Source: Duganella levis | GTDB lineage: Bacteria > Pseudomonadota > Gammaproteobacteria > Burkholderiales > Burkholderiaceae_D | Assembly: GCF_009857605.1 (NCBI RefSeq) | Contig: NZ_WWCT01000007.1 | Span: 62,001 to 126,000 of the forward strand | Direction: 5' to 3' | Length of the DNA: 64,000 nucleotides | Part shown: positions 36,137-44,733 of the stretch, one piece after another | How positions within the stretch are numbered: position 1 is the stretch's first letter | Layout: every line of letters starts with the position of its first letter | Made by a program: the position numbers and the translations under genes | Notes under the pieces: model-generated | Seen by the model: only the letters and a program-made list of their open reading frames with translations | Database searches by the model: none | Told to the model about the DNA's origin: nothing

Positions 36137-37483
36137 TTACTCGTAAACCCGTTCCGGATCGAACACGCTGTCCGGCACACCCACGCCGAACATGCGCAGC
36201 CGGTCGGCAAAGCGCGGACGCACGCCGGTGGCGTAAAAACTGCCCTGCACCGCGCCATGCGTATCCACGCCCTTTTGCTCGAAGCGGAAAATCTCGTGCA
36301 TGGCAATCACCTCGCCTTCCATGCCGGTGACTTCCTGCAGGCTGACCAGCTTGCGCGTGCCATCGGTCAGGCGCGACACCTGCATCACCACCGTCACGGC
36401 GGAGCAGATCTGCTGGCGTGTGGCGCGCGGCGTCAGGTTCACACCGGCCATGCCGACCATATTCTCCAGCCGCGACAAGGCGTCGCGCGGCGTGTTGGAG
36501 TGGATGGTGGCCAGCGAGCCTTCATGGCCGGTGTTCATCGCCTGCAGCATGTCCAGCGCTTCCGGCCCGCGCACCTCGCCGAGGATGATGCGGTCCGGCC
36601 GCATGCGCAGCGCATTGCGCACCAGCGAACGCTGATTGACCTCGCCCTTGCCTTCGATATTCGGCGGCCGCGTCTCCAGCCGTACCACATGCGGCTGCCG
36701 CAGCGCCAGTTCCGCCGCATCCTCAATCGTGACGATACGCTCGTGCGCCGGAATAAAGCCGGACAGCACATTCAGCATGGTGGTCTTGCCGGAGCCGGTG
36801 CCACCGGAGATCAGGATATTGACCTTGGCCTGCCCCAGCGCCTGCAATACCTGCACCATCGGCGGTGTCAGACTGCGGTATGCCAGCAGGTTGTCGATGC
36901 TGAGCGGGTTGACGGCAAAGCGGCGGATCGACAGGATCGGTCCATCGATCGCCAGCGGCGGGATGATGGCGTTGACGCGCGAGCCATCCGGCAGGCGTGC
37001 ATCCACCATCGGACTGGATTCATCGATACGCCGGCCCACGCGCGAGACGATCTTCTCGATGATCTTCATCAGGTGGGCGTTGTCGTTGAAGGTGGTCTCG
37101 GTCAGTTCCAGCTTGCCGGCACGTTCCACATACACCTTGCTGGCGGTGTTGACCAGGATGTCCGACACGCCGGGATCGGCCAGCAGCGGTTCCAGCGGGC
37201 CAAAGCCCAGCATCTCGTGCTGGATATCCAGCACCAGGTTATGCCGTTCGTGCTGATTGAGCACGATGCGTTCTTCCTCGATGATGCGTTGGACCAGCAG
37301 CGCCAGCTCATGCTTGAACTGCTCCGGCGTCAGGCGCTTCAATCGTTCCAGGTCGATGCGGTCCAGGATCGTCTGGTGCATGCTCTTCTTCAGTTCCTGA
37401 TACGCCGCAGCGGCCAGGCCCGGTGGGCCGTTGCTGCCATGGTGACTATCGTCTGCGTGTGACAGGCGTTCGCGTAAGCTCAT
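36137..37483 (-). CDS. tadA: Tad pilus assembly ATPase TadA/CpaF
   Basis: A 448-aa secretion ATPase. The start is the ATG at 37483 with GGAGG five bases upstream; the frame is open upstream but runs through tadZ. Motifs: amino-terminal CpaF region ([20 protein letters not shown]), [16 protein letters not shown] near residue 170, Walker [11 protein letters not shown] near 225, Asp box [10 protein letters not shown] near 250, Walker [16 protein letters not shown] near 285 and the His box [12 protein letters not shown] near 305. It is a hexameric motor in the cytoplasm that powers both extension and retraction of Flp pili. One base separates it from the tadZ stop. Confidence 0.96.
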   Translation of the reverse strand: MSLRERLSHADDSHHGSNGPPGLAAAAYQELKKSMHQTILDRIDLERLKRLTPEQFKHELALLVQRIIEEERIVLNQHERHNLVLDIQHEMLGFGPLEPLLADPGVSDILVNTASKVYVERAGKLELTETTFNDNAHLMKIIEKIVSRVGRRIDESSPMVDARLPDGSRVNAIIPPLAIDGPILSIRRFAVNPLSIDNLLAYRSLTPPMVQVLQALGQAKVNILISGGTGSGKTTMLNVLSGFIPAHERIVTIEDAAELALRQPHVVRLETRPPNIEGKGEVNQRSLVRNALRMRPDRIILGEVRGPEALDMLQAMNTGHEGSLATIHSNTPRDALSRLENMVGMAGVNLTPRATRQQICSAVTVVMQVSRLTDGTRKLVSLQEVTGMEGEVIAMHEIFRFEQKGVDTHGAVQGSFYATGVRPRFADRLRMFGVGVPDSVFDPERVYE

Positions 37484-37484
37484 C

Positions 37485-38657
37485 TCATCCTCCATCGTTA
37501 CGGCCAAAGATGCGGTCGAACAGGCCTTTGCTCTCCGCCACGCGGCGCGACGCCACCAGTTCCACCAGCTCCGCCAGGCTGCGCGCCACATTGCTGCTGC
37601 GCGACAGCTGTAGCACCGGTATTCCCTGGTTGACCGAGTCGGTCGCCGACAGGTAATCGTTGGGCACCGTGTGCACCACGTCCGCGCCCAGCGCCTGCTC
37701 CAGGTCCGTCAACCGCAGCTTGCCGCCCTTCTCGTAGCGGTTGACGATCAGGCGCGTGCGCTCGTTGGGATAGCCCAGCGAACGGAAAATATCCAGCAGG
37801 CGGCGGCCGTCGCGGATGTCCGGCAGCGCCAGTTGCAGCACCGGGTAGATGGTGTCCGCCTGATCCAACGCCCGCAGCGAGATGGCATCGATCTGGCGCC
37901 CCACGTCCAGCACCACGAAGTCGTAGTGCTGCCGGGCGATGCGCAAGATGGTGTCCATGTGTTCCGGCTTCATGTCGACCGTGCGATTCGGGTCGTCCGC
38001 CGCCGCCAGCACGCCGAAGTTGGAGGCCACATGCACCAGGCAGGAATCGAGAAAGGCGCCGTCCATGCGGCTGATCTGGGCGCAGATATCGGACAGCGTC
38101 ATCGCCGGCTTCTGGTCGGAGACATACAGCGTGGCGTCGCCAAACTGGCCGTGCAGGTCGATCAGCAGCACCTTCTTGTCCGCCAGCGCGGCCAGCGCGT
38201 AGCCGAAATTGGTGGATAAAAAAGTCGCGCCGCTGCCGCCCTTGCAGGAGATGAAGGCGAGCACCTTGCCTTCGCGGACGGGACTCAGGCCGGCCGCCAC
38301 TTCAATGCGGTCCATGGCTTCGTGGAAGGCGCGGTGCACCAGCGGCAGCGGCAGCACCTCGCGCATGCCGGCGCGCATGGCGCGTATCAGCAGGTCTTGC
38401 TGTGGATCGCGCGTCAGCAGCATGAAGGTGGCGGACGGATACTGCTTGCTCAGGCGTTCAACCAGTTCACCCTCATGGTCCGCGATGTCGCTTGCGTCCA
38501 GCACCACCAGTTCCGGCACTTCCGGCAATTGGCGCTCCACCGCATCGCGCAACCCTTTGCGCGACGCCACCAGCTGCACCGGCGGCATGCGCGCCGAACC
38601 TTGCGCAGCAATCTCCGCGTGCAGCAGGCTGTCCTTGCTGATCATCAGCGCCTTCAT
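37485..38657 (-). CDS. tadZ: Tad pilus localisation ATPase TadZ/CpaE
   Basis: A 390-aa protein. The amino-terminal receiver-like domain (ELVVLDASDIADHEGEL, then FMLLTRDPQQDLLIRAMRAG) is followed by a MinD/ParA-type ATPase with the deviant Walker A CKGGSGATFLS near residue 140 and IDLHGQFGDATLY near 165. TadZ marks the cell position where the pilus is built. Its ATG overlaps the small lipoprotein stop by four bases, and it leads directly into tadA. Normal length. Confidence 0.92.
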   Translation of the reverse strand: MKALMISKDSLLHAEIAAQGSARMPPVQLVASRKGLRDAVERQLPEVPELVVLDASDIADHEGELVERLSKQYPSATFMLLTRDPQQDLLIRAMRAGMREVLPLPLVHRAFHEAMDRIEVAAGLSPVREGKVLAFISCKGGSGATFLSTNFGYALAALADKKVLLIDLHGQFGDATLYVSDQKPAMTLSDICAQISRMDGAFLDSCLVHVASNFGVLAAADDPNRTVDMKPEHMDTILRIARQHYDFVVLDVGRQIDAISLRALDQADTIYPVLQLALPDIRDGRRLLDIFRSLGYPNERTRLIVNRYEKGGKLRLTDLEQALGADVVHTVPNDYLSATDSVNQGIPVLQLSRSSNVARSLAELVELVASRRVAESKGLFDRIFGRNDGG

Positions 38658-38905
38658 TTCAGACCGCCGTTCATCACGGACGGCTGCTGTTCGCCGTTGG
38701 CTTTCTGATAGCGCTCGTAGGCGGCGCGCGCGCTGCGGCCGTCCATACCGGCGACAGGATCGGTGTTGCGGCCGGCGGCCGGATTGGCAATCTGCTGCGC
38801 CAGCGTCATGCGCGTTTCAAGGCCAAAGCGGCTGTCCCACTGTGGCGTGGTCTGGACGCATGAAGAAAGTGTGCCTGCCACCAGCAGGATCAAAAGATAG
38901 CGCAT
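38654..38905 (-). CDS. Small Tad-locus lipoprotein, 83 aa
   Basis: From the ATG at 38905, with AGGGA six bases upstream; an ATG two codons earlier is too close to it. The signal MRYLLILLVAGTLSSC ends in a lipobox with the Cys at residue 16. The mature part is about 67 polar residues (GLETRMTLAQQIANPAAGRN, then RSARAAYERYQKANGEQQ), like the short CpaD-type or RcpB-type lipoproteins. The position between the secretin and tadZ is where cpaD-like genes sit. It likely helps secretin insertion or stability. Confidence 0.8.
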   Translation of the reverse strand: MRYLLILLVAGTLSSCVQTTPQWDSRFGLETRMTLAQQIANPAAGRNTDPVAGMDGRSARAAYERYQKANGEQQPSVMNGGLK

Positions 38906-38918
38906 AGTCATTCCCTGG

Positions 38919-40361
38919 TTATTTGCGTTCCGTGCCCTGCTCCGGCGGCGCACCTTCCAGCTGGCCGCCGAGGAGCAACCTGGCGCGGCTTGGCGGGGTA
39001 ACACTGTCGGTCGGCAGTTTGTAGTTGGCCGGTAGCGGTTGCACCAAGTGGGGTGTGACGACAAACAGCAGCTCGGTGCGGTCCTGCTGGAAGTCGGTGC
39101 TGCGGAACAGCGCACCGAGCACCGGCAGCTCGCCCAGGATGGGCAGGCCGTGGATGCTGTTGGTCTGGCTGTTTTTAATCAGGCCGCCGATGGCGAAACT
39201 CTGGCCATCGAACAGTTCGACGGTGGTGGCGGCGCGGCGCGTGGTGAACAGCGGCAGGATGGCGGCGCCGGAAAAGCCGGCGGCGGTAATGCCGATCCCT
39301 TCGCGCGAAATCTCGGATACCTCCGGCGCCACCCGCAGGTTGATGCGGCCGCCCGCCAGTACCGTGGGCGTGAAGCGCAGGCCGACGCCGAATTCTTTTT
39401 CCTCCAGCGTGACCTTGTTGTTGTCCTGTGCGACCGGCACGAAGATGCGGCCGCCGGCGAGGAAGCTGCCTTCCTGCCCGCTGATCGCCATCACCGTGGG
39501 TTCGGCCAGCATGCGCACCAGCGCGTCCTGCTTGTCGGCGGCGATGCCGCCATGATTGCCGCTGGCGCGGCCGATATTCAGCAGGCTTTTCAGCGTGCCA
39601 CTGACAAAGTTGGTGTTGAGCGCACCGGCCCAGCTGCCGCCGCCGAAATTGAGCGCGAGGTTGGCTTCCAACTTTTCCAACAGGGACTTGGAGACCTCGG
39701 CGATTTTCACTTCCAGCATCACCTGTTGTGGTGCGCCGACGTTGAGGAAGTTGACGATGCGCGTGCTGGCTTGCGCGGCGGAGGCGTTGGCGGTTTGCGT
39801 GGCGGCGTTGGAATCCGCACCTTCGCGCCGCGCGCCTTCCAAAGCCTGCGCCGGACGGCGCACGAAGGCGGCAGCCAGTTCCAGCACCCGCGCGACGGTC
39901 GGCGCATCATCGACGGTGCCGCTCAGGACCAGCGTGTCGCCGGCGGCGCTGACCTGAATATTTTTCTGATCCGGCAGCAGCGCGGCCAAAGCCTGCTGCA
40001 AGGCGGTGGGATCGATGCCGACCACCACTTCGACCACGTTGCACATGCCGCTGCGGCCTTGCACGATCATATTGCTGCTGCCGATGTCGACGCCCACCAC
40101 GTACAGTGTGTCCGGCGCCACCAGCATCGCCTGCAAGACGGCAGGGTTGCCGACACTGCGCGCCTGCACCGCTTCCGGCATGCGCATCAAAGTGGACTTC
40201 CCCAGTTGCAGCGACAAGCTGCCCGGTTGCGCCGCCTGGCCGGTGCAGCGCAGGCCGGGACCGTCGGTTGATAACGGTGCGGCCGGCCCGGCGGCCCACA
40301 CCGGTCCGCCCAATGTCAGCGCGGCGGCAAACAGCGCCCATGCGTGATGATGAAGGTCCAT
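38919..40361 (-). CDS. rcpA: Tad pilus secretin CpaC/RcpA
   Basis: A 480-aa protein with a signal peptide (ALFAAALTLGGPVWAAG). The amino-terminal N0-like domain has SLQLGKSTLMRMPEAVQ, then NPAVLQAMLVAPDTLYVVG. A BON-like segment (NIQVSAAGDTLVLSGTVDD) follows, and the secretin homology domain runs from about residue 210 (VMLEVKIAEVSKSLLEKL) to the strand SFAIGGLIKN and LPILGELPVLGALFRS near 425. It forms the outer-membrane ring through which Flp pili pass. It lies seven bases after the rcpC/cpaB gene. Confidence 0.94.
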   Translation of the reverse strand: MDLHHHAWALFAAALTLGGPVWAAGPAAPLSTDGPGLRCTGQAAQPGSLSLQLGKSTLMRMPEAVQARSVGNPAVLQAMLVAPDTLYVVGVDIGSSNMIVQGRSGMCNVVEVVVGIDPTALQQALAALLPDQKNIQVSAAGDTLVLSGTVDDAPTVARVLELAAAFVRRPAQALEGARREGADSNAATQTANASAAQASTRIVNFLNVGAPQQVMLEVKIAEVSKSLLEKLEANLALNFGGGSWAGALNTNFVSGTLKSLLNIGRASGNHGGIAADKQDALVRMLAEPTVMAISGQEGSFLAGGRIFVPVAQDNNKVTLEEKEFGVGLRFTPTVLAGGRINLRVAPEVSEISREGIGITAAGFSGAAILPLFTTRRAATTVELFDGQSFAIGGLIKNSQTNSIHGLPILGELPVLGALFRSTDFQQDRTELLFVVTPHLVQPLPANYKLPTDSVTPPSRARLLLGGQLEGAPPEQGTERK

Positions 40362-40368
40362 GGTGCTC

Positions 40369-41211
40369 TCACAGGCATTCCTGCGTGCGATGCACGCCTG
40401 CGATCACACCCACACAGGCGCGCGGCGCAGCGGTGGCTACCTGCACGCGCGGCCTGGCCGCCACCGGCGCCGGCGCCGGCGCCAATGCCGGTGGCTGGGC
40501 GGGCGGCGCCGCAGCGGCAGGCTTCTGCATGCCAAGCAGCGTACCCTTGGTCGCGCCGTCCGTGGTGCCGGGACGCGGATCGACCTGGTTGCGCAGCGCC
40601 AGCGACAAGGTGCCCACGCTGCGCGCCAGATCCAGGTTCTCGGCCTGCGCCGGCGTCACCTCCAGCGTGACGGCATTGACCACGCGCGGCTTGGTCTCAT
40701 CGCGCCCCACTTCCTGCGCCACGGCCAGCACCAGTATCCGCTCCAGCACAATCTTGGAGATGGCGCTGTCATTGGCCTGCGTGTTGACGATGATGTCGAC
40801 AAAATTCCCCGGCAACGCGAAGCCGGCAACGCCCACCACATCGTTGACCCGCACGGTGATGGCGCGCTTGCCTTCGGCGATCAGCGCCGACAGGCCGCCC
40901 AGCGTGCCGGCCGGCGCCAGCTTGGCCTCACTCAACGGCTCGTCGCGCAGCACACTGTTTTTCAGCACGCGGCCAACCAGCTTGCCGCCATCGCGCAGCG
41001 CCCCGCGCGGCAGCGTGTCGGATGGCCAGTCGATCTGCTTGAGCATCTCCGGCGTCAGGCGCTGGCCCAGATTGACGTCCTGCGCCGCCACCACGATCTT
41101 GTTCGAGCCGCCCGGCGTCTGCCGCAGCAGCCAGCGCGAGGCCAGCGCCACCGCCGCCAGGCCGAATACGACGGCCAACGCCATCATCAACAGTGCGCGC
41201 CGATTCTTCAT
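40369..41211 (-). CDS. cpaB: Flp pilus assembly protein CpaB/RcpC
   Basis: A 280-aa protein with an amino-terminal membrane anchor (LLMMALAVVFGLAAVALASR) and an SAF-type domain (VVAAQDVNLGQRLTPEMLKQ near residue 40). The RcpC region follows (KRAITVRVNDVVGVAGFALP, then VDIIV near 125-140). The Pro/Ala-rich tail (AAAAPPAQPPALAPAPAP) is long and may cross the wall. CpaB supports secretin assembly from the periplasm. Its ATG overlaps the preceding ATPase stop by four bases. Confidence 0.9.
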   Translation of the reverse strand: MKNRRALLMMALAVVFGLAAVALASRWLLRQTPGGSNKIVVAAQDVNLGQRLTPEMLKQIDWPSDTLPRGALRDGGKLVGRVLKNSVLRDEPLSEAKLAPAGTLGGLSALIAEGKRAITVRVNDVVGVAGFALPGNFVDIIVNTQANDSAISKIVLERILVLAVAQEVGRDETKPRVVNAVTLEVTPAQAENLDLARSVGTLSLALRNQVDPRPGTTDGATKGTLLGMQKPAAAAPPAQPPALAPAPAPVAARPRVQVATAAPRACVGVIAGVHRTQECL

Positions 41212-42578
41212 GCTATCCGCATCCCGACGTCATCGTCCGCCGCGCGCGTTCCGGTGGCGCCGCCACCGCCGGCGAACATGCTGATCCAGGCCTGGTCCAG
41301 CGTGGCGATGGAAATGCGCGCCGGCTCGCCCATGTAGCCGGCAAAATCCGCCACCCGGCCGATGATCTCGCGCGGATAGCAGGCCAGCAGCGGCAGGCCG
41401 CAACCCGCGTGCAGTTCATCCAGCAGATAGCGCAGGCCCGCCTCGTCATACACCACACCCATGCTCAGACACTGCTGGCGGAACAGCGTGCGGTAATTGG
41501 CGGCGCTCAGCGCGTCCACCGGAATCTTGTAGCCGACGCGGCGCAGCGCCGGCTCGTCCAGCAGCGCCGATGGCGGCAGGCTGGTGGCAAACACCAGCCG
41601 CAAACGGCAGGGCACCTGGAAGTGATAGCCGCCCGCCACCGACAGCACACTGCGCTCGGCCTCCTGCGCCTGCGCGAAACGGTTCAGCAATTCGGCGGCC
41701 GGCAAACGCTGGCGGCCCAGATCATCGACGATCAGCAAACCGTTGTTGGCCTTCAGCTGCGGCGGCGCGCGATAGCAGCCGCTGGCCGCATCCGCTTGCA
41801 GGTCCAGCATCTCGGCATCCAGCGCGCCATCCAGCGCCACCACAGGACGCTGGCACAGCACCCAGCGCGGATCGCTGCTGCGGCGCTCGGGCGTCTGCCG
41901 CATCTGGCGCGCCAGCGGCGCGCGGTGCACCGCCGCGTCATACACCTGCACGATGTCCTGTCCCACCACCAGCGCATGCGGCACCGCCACCAACCCTTGC
42001 TGCAAGGTGCCCAAGCGGCGCGCCAGCGTCGACTTGCCGCTGCCGGAGGGGCCGTACAGCAGCACGCTGCGACCGGCATGCATGGCGGTGCCCAGCATGC
42101 GCTGCACCGCCGGTGTCAGAAAGTCGTCGGCAAATTCGGCCGCCAGTTCATCGGCGCACGGCTGCGGCAACTGCCTGGCCTGGCGCTCGACCATGGCGCG
42201 GTAAGCTTCCAGCGTGACCGGCGCCGGCCCGGCGTATGGACTGCGCTCCAGCCACGTGGCGGCGCGCTGTTTGCCGGCGCCGGTCAGCTGGTACTGCACG
42301 TCGAGGTCCGACTCGCCGCGCCACGCCACTTCCACCACGTGTTCCGCCACCATGAAATCCAGCACTTCGCGCAGCACGTTGATCGACAGGTGCAGTCTGG
42401 TGGTCAGCACCGGCAGGTGGCTTTTTCCACTCTGGTACAGCGCCTTGGCGATCAGCTCCACAATCAGTTGCTGCGGCAGGCCGGTGTCGCGCACCGATTT
42501 CGGCGGTGGCGGCAGCATTGCATCCGGTTCGGCGTCCAGCAGCTGGGTGTAGGGGGATGGGGGTTCGAGGGCAAGCAT
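41208..42578 (-). CDS. AAA-family ATPase with winged-helix N-terminus, in tad operon
   Basis: A 456-aa protein from the ATG at 42578 with GGAGA upstream. The first about 95 residues look like a winged helix (SHLPVLTTRLHLSINVLREV, then YQLTGAGKQRAATWL). The AAA core follows: Walker A LLYGPSGSGKSTLARRL near residue 180, Walker B NGLLIVDDLG near 290, an arginine-finger region VPCRLRLVFATSLPPSAL near 330 and a lid. It is not TadA or TadZ. Similar ATPases occur in betaproteobacterial tad loci, but I know of no proven role; it could regulate pilus synthesis or remodel a complex. It lies between the prepilin peptidase and cpaB. Confidence 0.75.
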   Translation of the reverse strand: MLALEPPSPYTQLLDAEPDAMLPPPPKSVRDTGLPQQLIVELIAKALYQSGKSHLPVLTTRLHLSINVLREVLDFMVAEHVVEVAWRGESDLDVQYQLTGAGKQRAATWLERSPYAGPAPVTLEAYRAMVERQARQLPQPCADELAAEFADDFLTPAVQRMLGTAMHAGRSVLLYGPSGSGKSTLARRLGTLQQGLVAVPHALVVGQDIVQVYDAAVHRAPLARQMRQTPERRSSDPRWVLCQRPVVALDGALDAEMLDLQADAASGCYRAPPQLKANNGLLIVDDLGRQRLPAAELLNRFAQAQEAERSVLSVAGGYHFQVPCRLRLVFATSLPPSALLDEPALRRVGYKIPVDALSAANYRTLFRQQCLSMGVVYDEAGLRYLLDELHAGCGLPLLACYPREIIGRVADFAGYMGEPARISIATLDQAWISMFAGGGGATGTRAADDDVGMRIA

Positions 42579-42664
42579 CGTTATCTCCACAAGGCACTAA
42601 TTTCGGTATGGAATTAGTCTATCCAGCCCTTGCCCCTCGGACATTGACGTGCAGCAAGCCCTGG

Positions 42665-43195
42665 TCAGTGATGGGTCCAGGCCAGCATACCGGCCGTGCC
42701 GAGCGCGATCGCCACGCCATACGGAATGCCGCCGACACTGGCAGTCGGCGCCAGCGGCACCGGCTGTAGCGGCACGCCGAGCAGGCGCAACAGCAGCGGC
42801 TTGCAGATCTGCCACAGATTACGGGCGCTGTCGCGCCAGCGTCCGCTGGCGACCAACATCAGCAACGCTATCACGCCGCCAATCAGGTAGGACAGCGCGG
42901 CGATGTGCAGCGCCAGCCCCGGCCCGGTGAAACCGCCCACCATCGCCATCAGCTTGACGTCGCCGGCGGCCATGCCGCGCAGCAGGTACAGGGGCAGGAA
43001 TAAAAAAAAACCGGCGAGGATGCCGGCCAGCCATTGCGATAGCGGCGCCCACGGCGGCCCGCCCAGCAGGTGCAACAGCAGCGCCAGCAGCAAACCGCTC
43101 AGCACCAGCACGTTGGGAATCTTGCGCATGGCCAGATCGGTCAGCGCCGCCTGCGTCACCAGGCAGATCAGAATGACTTCAATCGCGTTCAGCAT
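42665..43195 (-). CDS. tadV: Prepilin peptidase TadV/CpaA
   Basis: A 176-aa polytopic membrane protein of the short type-IV prepilin peptidase family, without the methylase domain. The two catalytic aspartates are in LTDLAMRKIPN (residue about 20) and AAGDVKLMAMVGGF (about 76). Five to six membrane helices are visible. It cleaves the Flp prepilin at its G-type site. It lies 58 bases after flp and is the second gene of the operon. Confidence 0.92.
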   Translation of the reverse strand: MLNAIEVILICLVTQAALTDLAMRKIPNVLVLSGLLLALLLHLLGGPPWAPLSQWLAGILAGFFLFLPLYLLRGMAAGDVKLMAMVGGFTGPGLALHIAALSYLIGGVIALLMLVASGRWRDSARNLWQICKPLLLRLLGVPLQPVPLAPTASVGGIPYGVAIALGTAGMLAWTHH

Positions 43196-43253
43196 GAAAT
43201 TTCTCCACGGAAAGACTTTCCAGCCTGGCTGCGGCTGGAAAGCCTGCTACTGT

Positions 43254-43433
43254 TTACGGCGATTTGATCTTGTTACCGATGGCCTGGAACGCATCGCTCA
43301 GCGCCGGCGTCAGGAAACCGAACGCGGCCACCACGGCGGCCACCATGGTCGCCGCGATCAAGCCGTATTCAATTGCCGTGATACCGTCCTCGTCGCGCGC
43401 AAACTCTTTTGCAATTGCAATCAGCGAGTTCAT
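43254..43433 (-). CDS. flp: Flp pilin, 59 aa
   Basis: From the ATG at 43433, with a perfect AAGGAG six bases upstream. A short basic/acidic leader (NSLIAIAKEFARDEDG) ends in the prepilin cleavage G before ITAIEYGLIAATMVAAV, the Flp motif with E5 and Y6. The mature pilin is about 43 residues with one hydrophobic helix. It is the first gene of the tad operon and the main pilus subunit. The spacer 43434-43686 holds the divergent promoters of flp and the diguanylate cyclase, and no other gene. Confidence 0.95.
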   Translation of the reverse strand: MNSLIAIAKEFARDEDGITAIEYGLIAATMVAAVVAAFGFLTPALSDAFQAIGNKIKSP

Positions 43434-43686
43434 GTCGTACTCCTTGCTTGGTTGATGAAAACCTCTGGCGCGCTGTTCTGCGCCATTGCGTTCCACTATA
43501 CGGACCGCAAATTTATAAGAGTTGACGTCACGCAAGTTTTCCATACGGAATCTTTTTTAGTCTATGATGAAGTCGATTGTCGGAAAAAGGTCTCATTCTT
43601 CATTTATGTAGGTTTTTTTTAGCACACAAGAATTGCCTTGATTGCAAAAAGCTATTATGCTGACCAGCTGTTTTTTGGAAAGGCAA

Positions 43687-44730
43687 ATGGATTCCCTACT
43701 GAAACACATGGTGGACATGACCGGTCACCGCGATCACACGATGCTCGACATCTCGGTGATTTCGGCGGTGCAGGAGCTTGCTCACGCCACCCAGGTCCGT
43801 GTGTTGACGCTTGCCACGGTTAGGGGGAAGGTATTTGTCCGACCACGCGCCATCATCAGCGCAGGCGAAGCTGCGCGCATGGTCGATACCTCGGACCAGC
43901 AGCATCCGGGCGATTCCATTGACCTGTTCCCGGCGCTGGCCCAATGCATCGCGCGCCACGAATCCGGCGCCGATGTCGCCAACGAAGCCGACGAGCACAC
44001 GCTATGGCTGCCGATCTGGCTGGGCGACAAGGCCGATACCTGCCTGGAAATCGTCAACCCGACGCCGTACACCAAGGAAACCATTCACGTCATTGGCGGC
44101 ATCGTCAGTGTCTACCGCAATTTCCAGAACCTGCTGGACTACAGCGAACGCGATTCGCTGACCGGCCTGCTCAACCGCAAGACCTTTGACGACCAGCTGT
44201 CCAAGATGCTGGCTGCCAGCACCGAACAGGACGCGCTGACGCTGCCGGGCGAACCGGAACGCCGCTTCCACCGCCAGGAAGAGAAGCAATGGCTGGCCGT
44301 GGTGGATGTCGACCATTTCAAGCACGTTAATGACCGTTTCGGCCATTTGTACGGCGATGAAGTGCTGATCCTGATCGCCAACCTGCTGACCTCGTCATTC
44401 CGCGCGCAAGACCGCGTGTTCCGTTTCGGCGGCGAGGAATTCGTCGTGCTGCTGCGCTCGGCCACGCTGGACGACGCCAAGAAAATCATCGAACGCTTCC
44501 GCATGAACGTGGCGGGGCACGACTTCCCGCAAGTGGGCAAGGTGACGGTGAGTGTGGGCTTTGTCAGCATCAGCGCGCTGGAGGCGCCGGTGATCATTCT
44601 CGGCCATGCCGACCAGGCGCTGTACTACGCCAAGAGTCACGGCCGCAACCTGGTCTGCCACTACGACGAACTGGTCACTGGCGGCCTGCTGCAAGCCATC
44701 GAGTCCAACGATACGGCTGAATTCTTCTAA
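43687..44730 (+). CDS. Diguanylate cyclase (GGEEF) with intact inhibitory site
   Basis: A 347-aa protein from the ATG at 43687, which has GGAAAGG upstream. The first about 150 residues are a sensor-like region (VISAVQELAHATQVRVLTLA, then LWLPIWLGDKADTCLEIVNP) resembling a GAF fold. The GGDEF domain runs from DSLTGLLNRKTF; the active site is GGEEF near residue 248, and the inhibitory site RAQD lies exactly five residues before it (RAQD-RVFRF-GGEEF). It is cytoplasmic and makes cyclic di-GMP. It stands divergent from flp and convergent with an HD-GYP phosphodiesterase whose stop is three bases away. Confidence 0.94.
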   Translation: MDSLLKHMVDMTGHRDHTMLDISVISAVQELAHATQVRVLTLATVRGKVFVRPRAIISAGEAARMVDTSDQQHPGDSIDLFPALAQCIARHESGADVANEADEHTLWLPIWLGDKADTCLEIVNPTPYTKETIHVIGGIVSVYRNFQNLLDYSERDSLTGLLNRKTFDDQLSKMLAASTEQDALTLPGEPERRFHRQEEKQWLAVVDVDHFKHVNDRFGHLYGDEVLILIANLLTSSFRAQDRVFRFGGEEFVVLLRSATLDDAKKIIERFRMNVAGHDFPQVGKVTVSVGFVSISALEAPVIILGHADQALYYAKSHGRNLVCHYDELVTGGLLQAIESNDTAEFF

Positions 44731-44733
44731 GGC

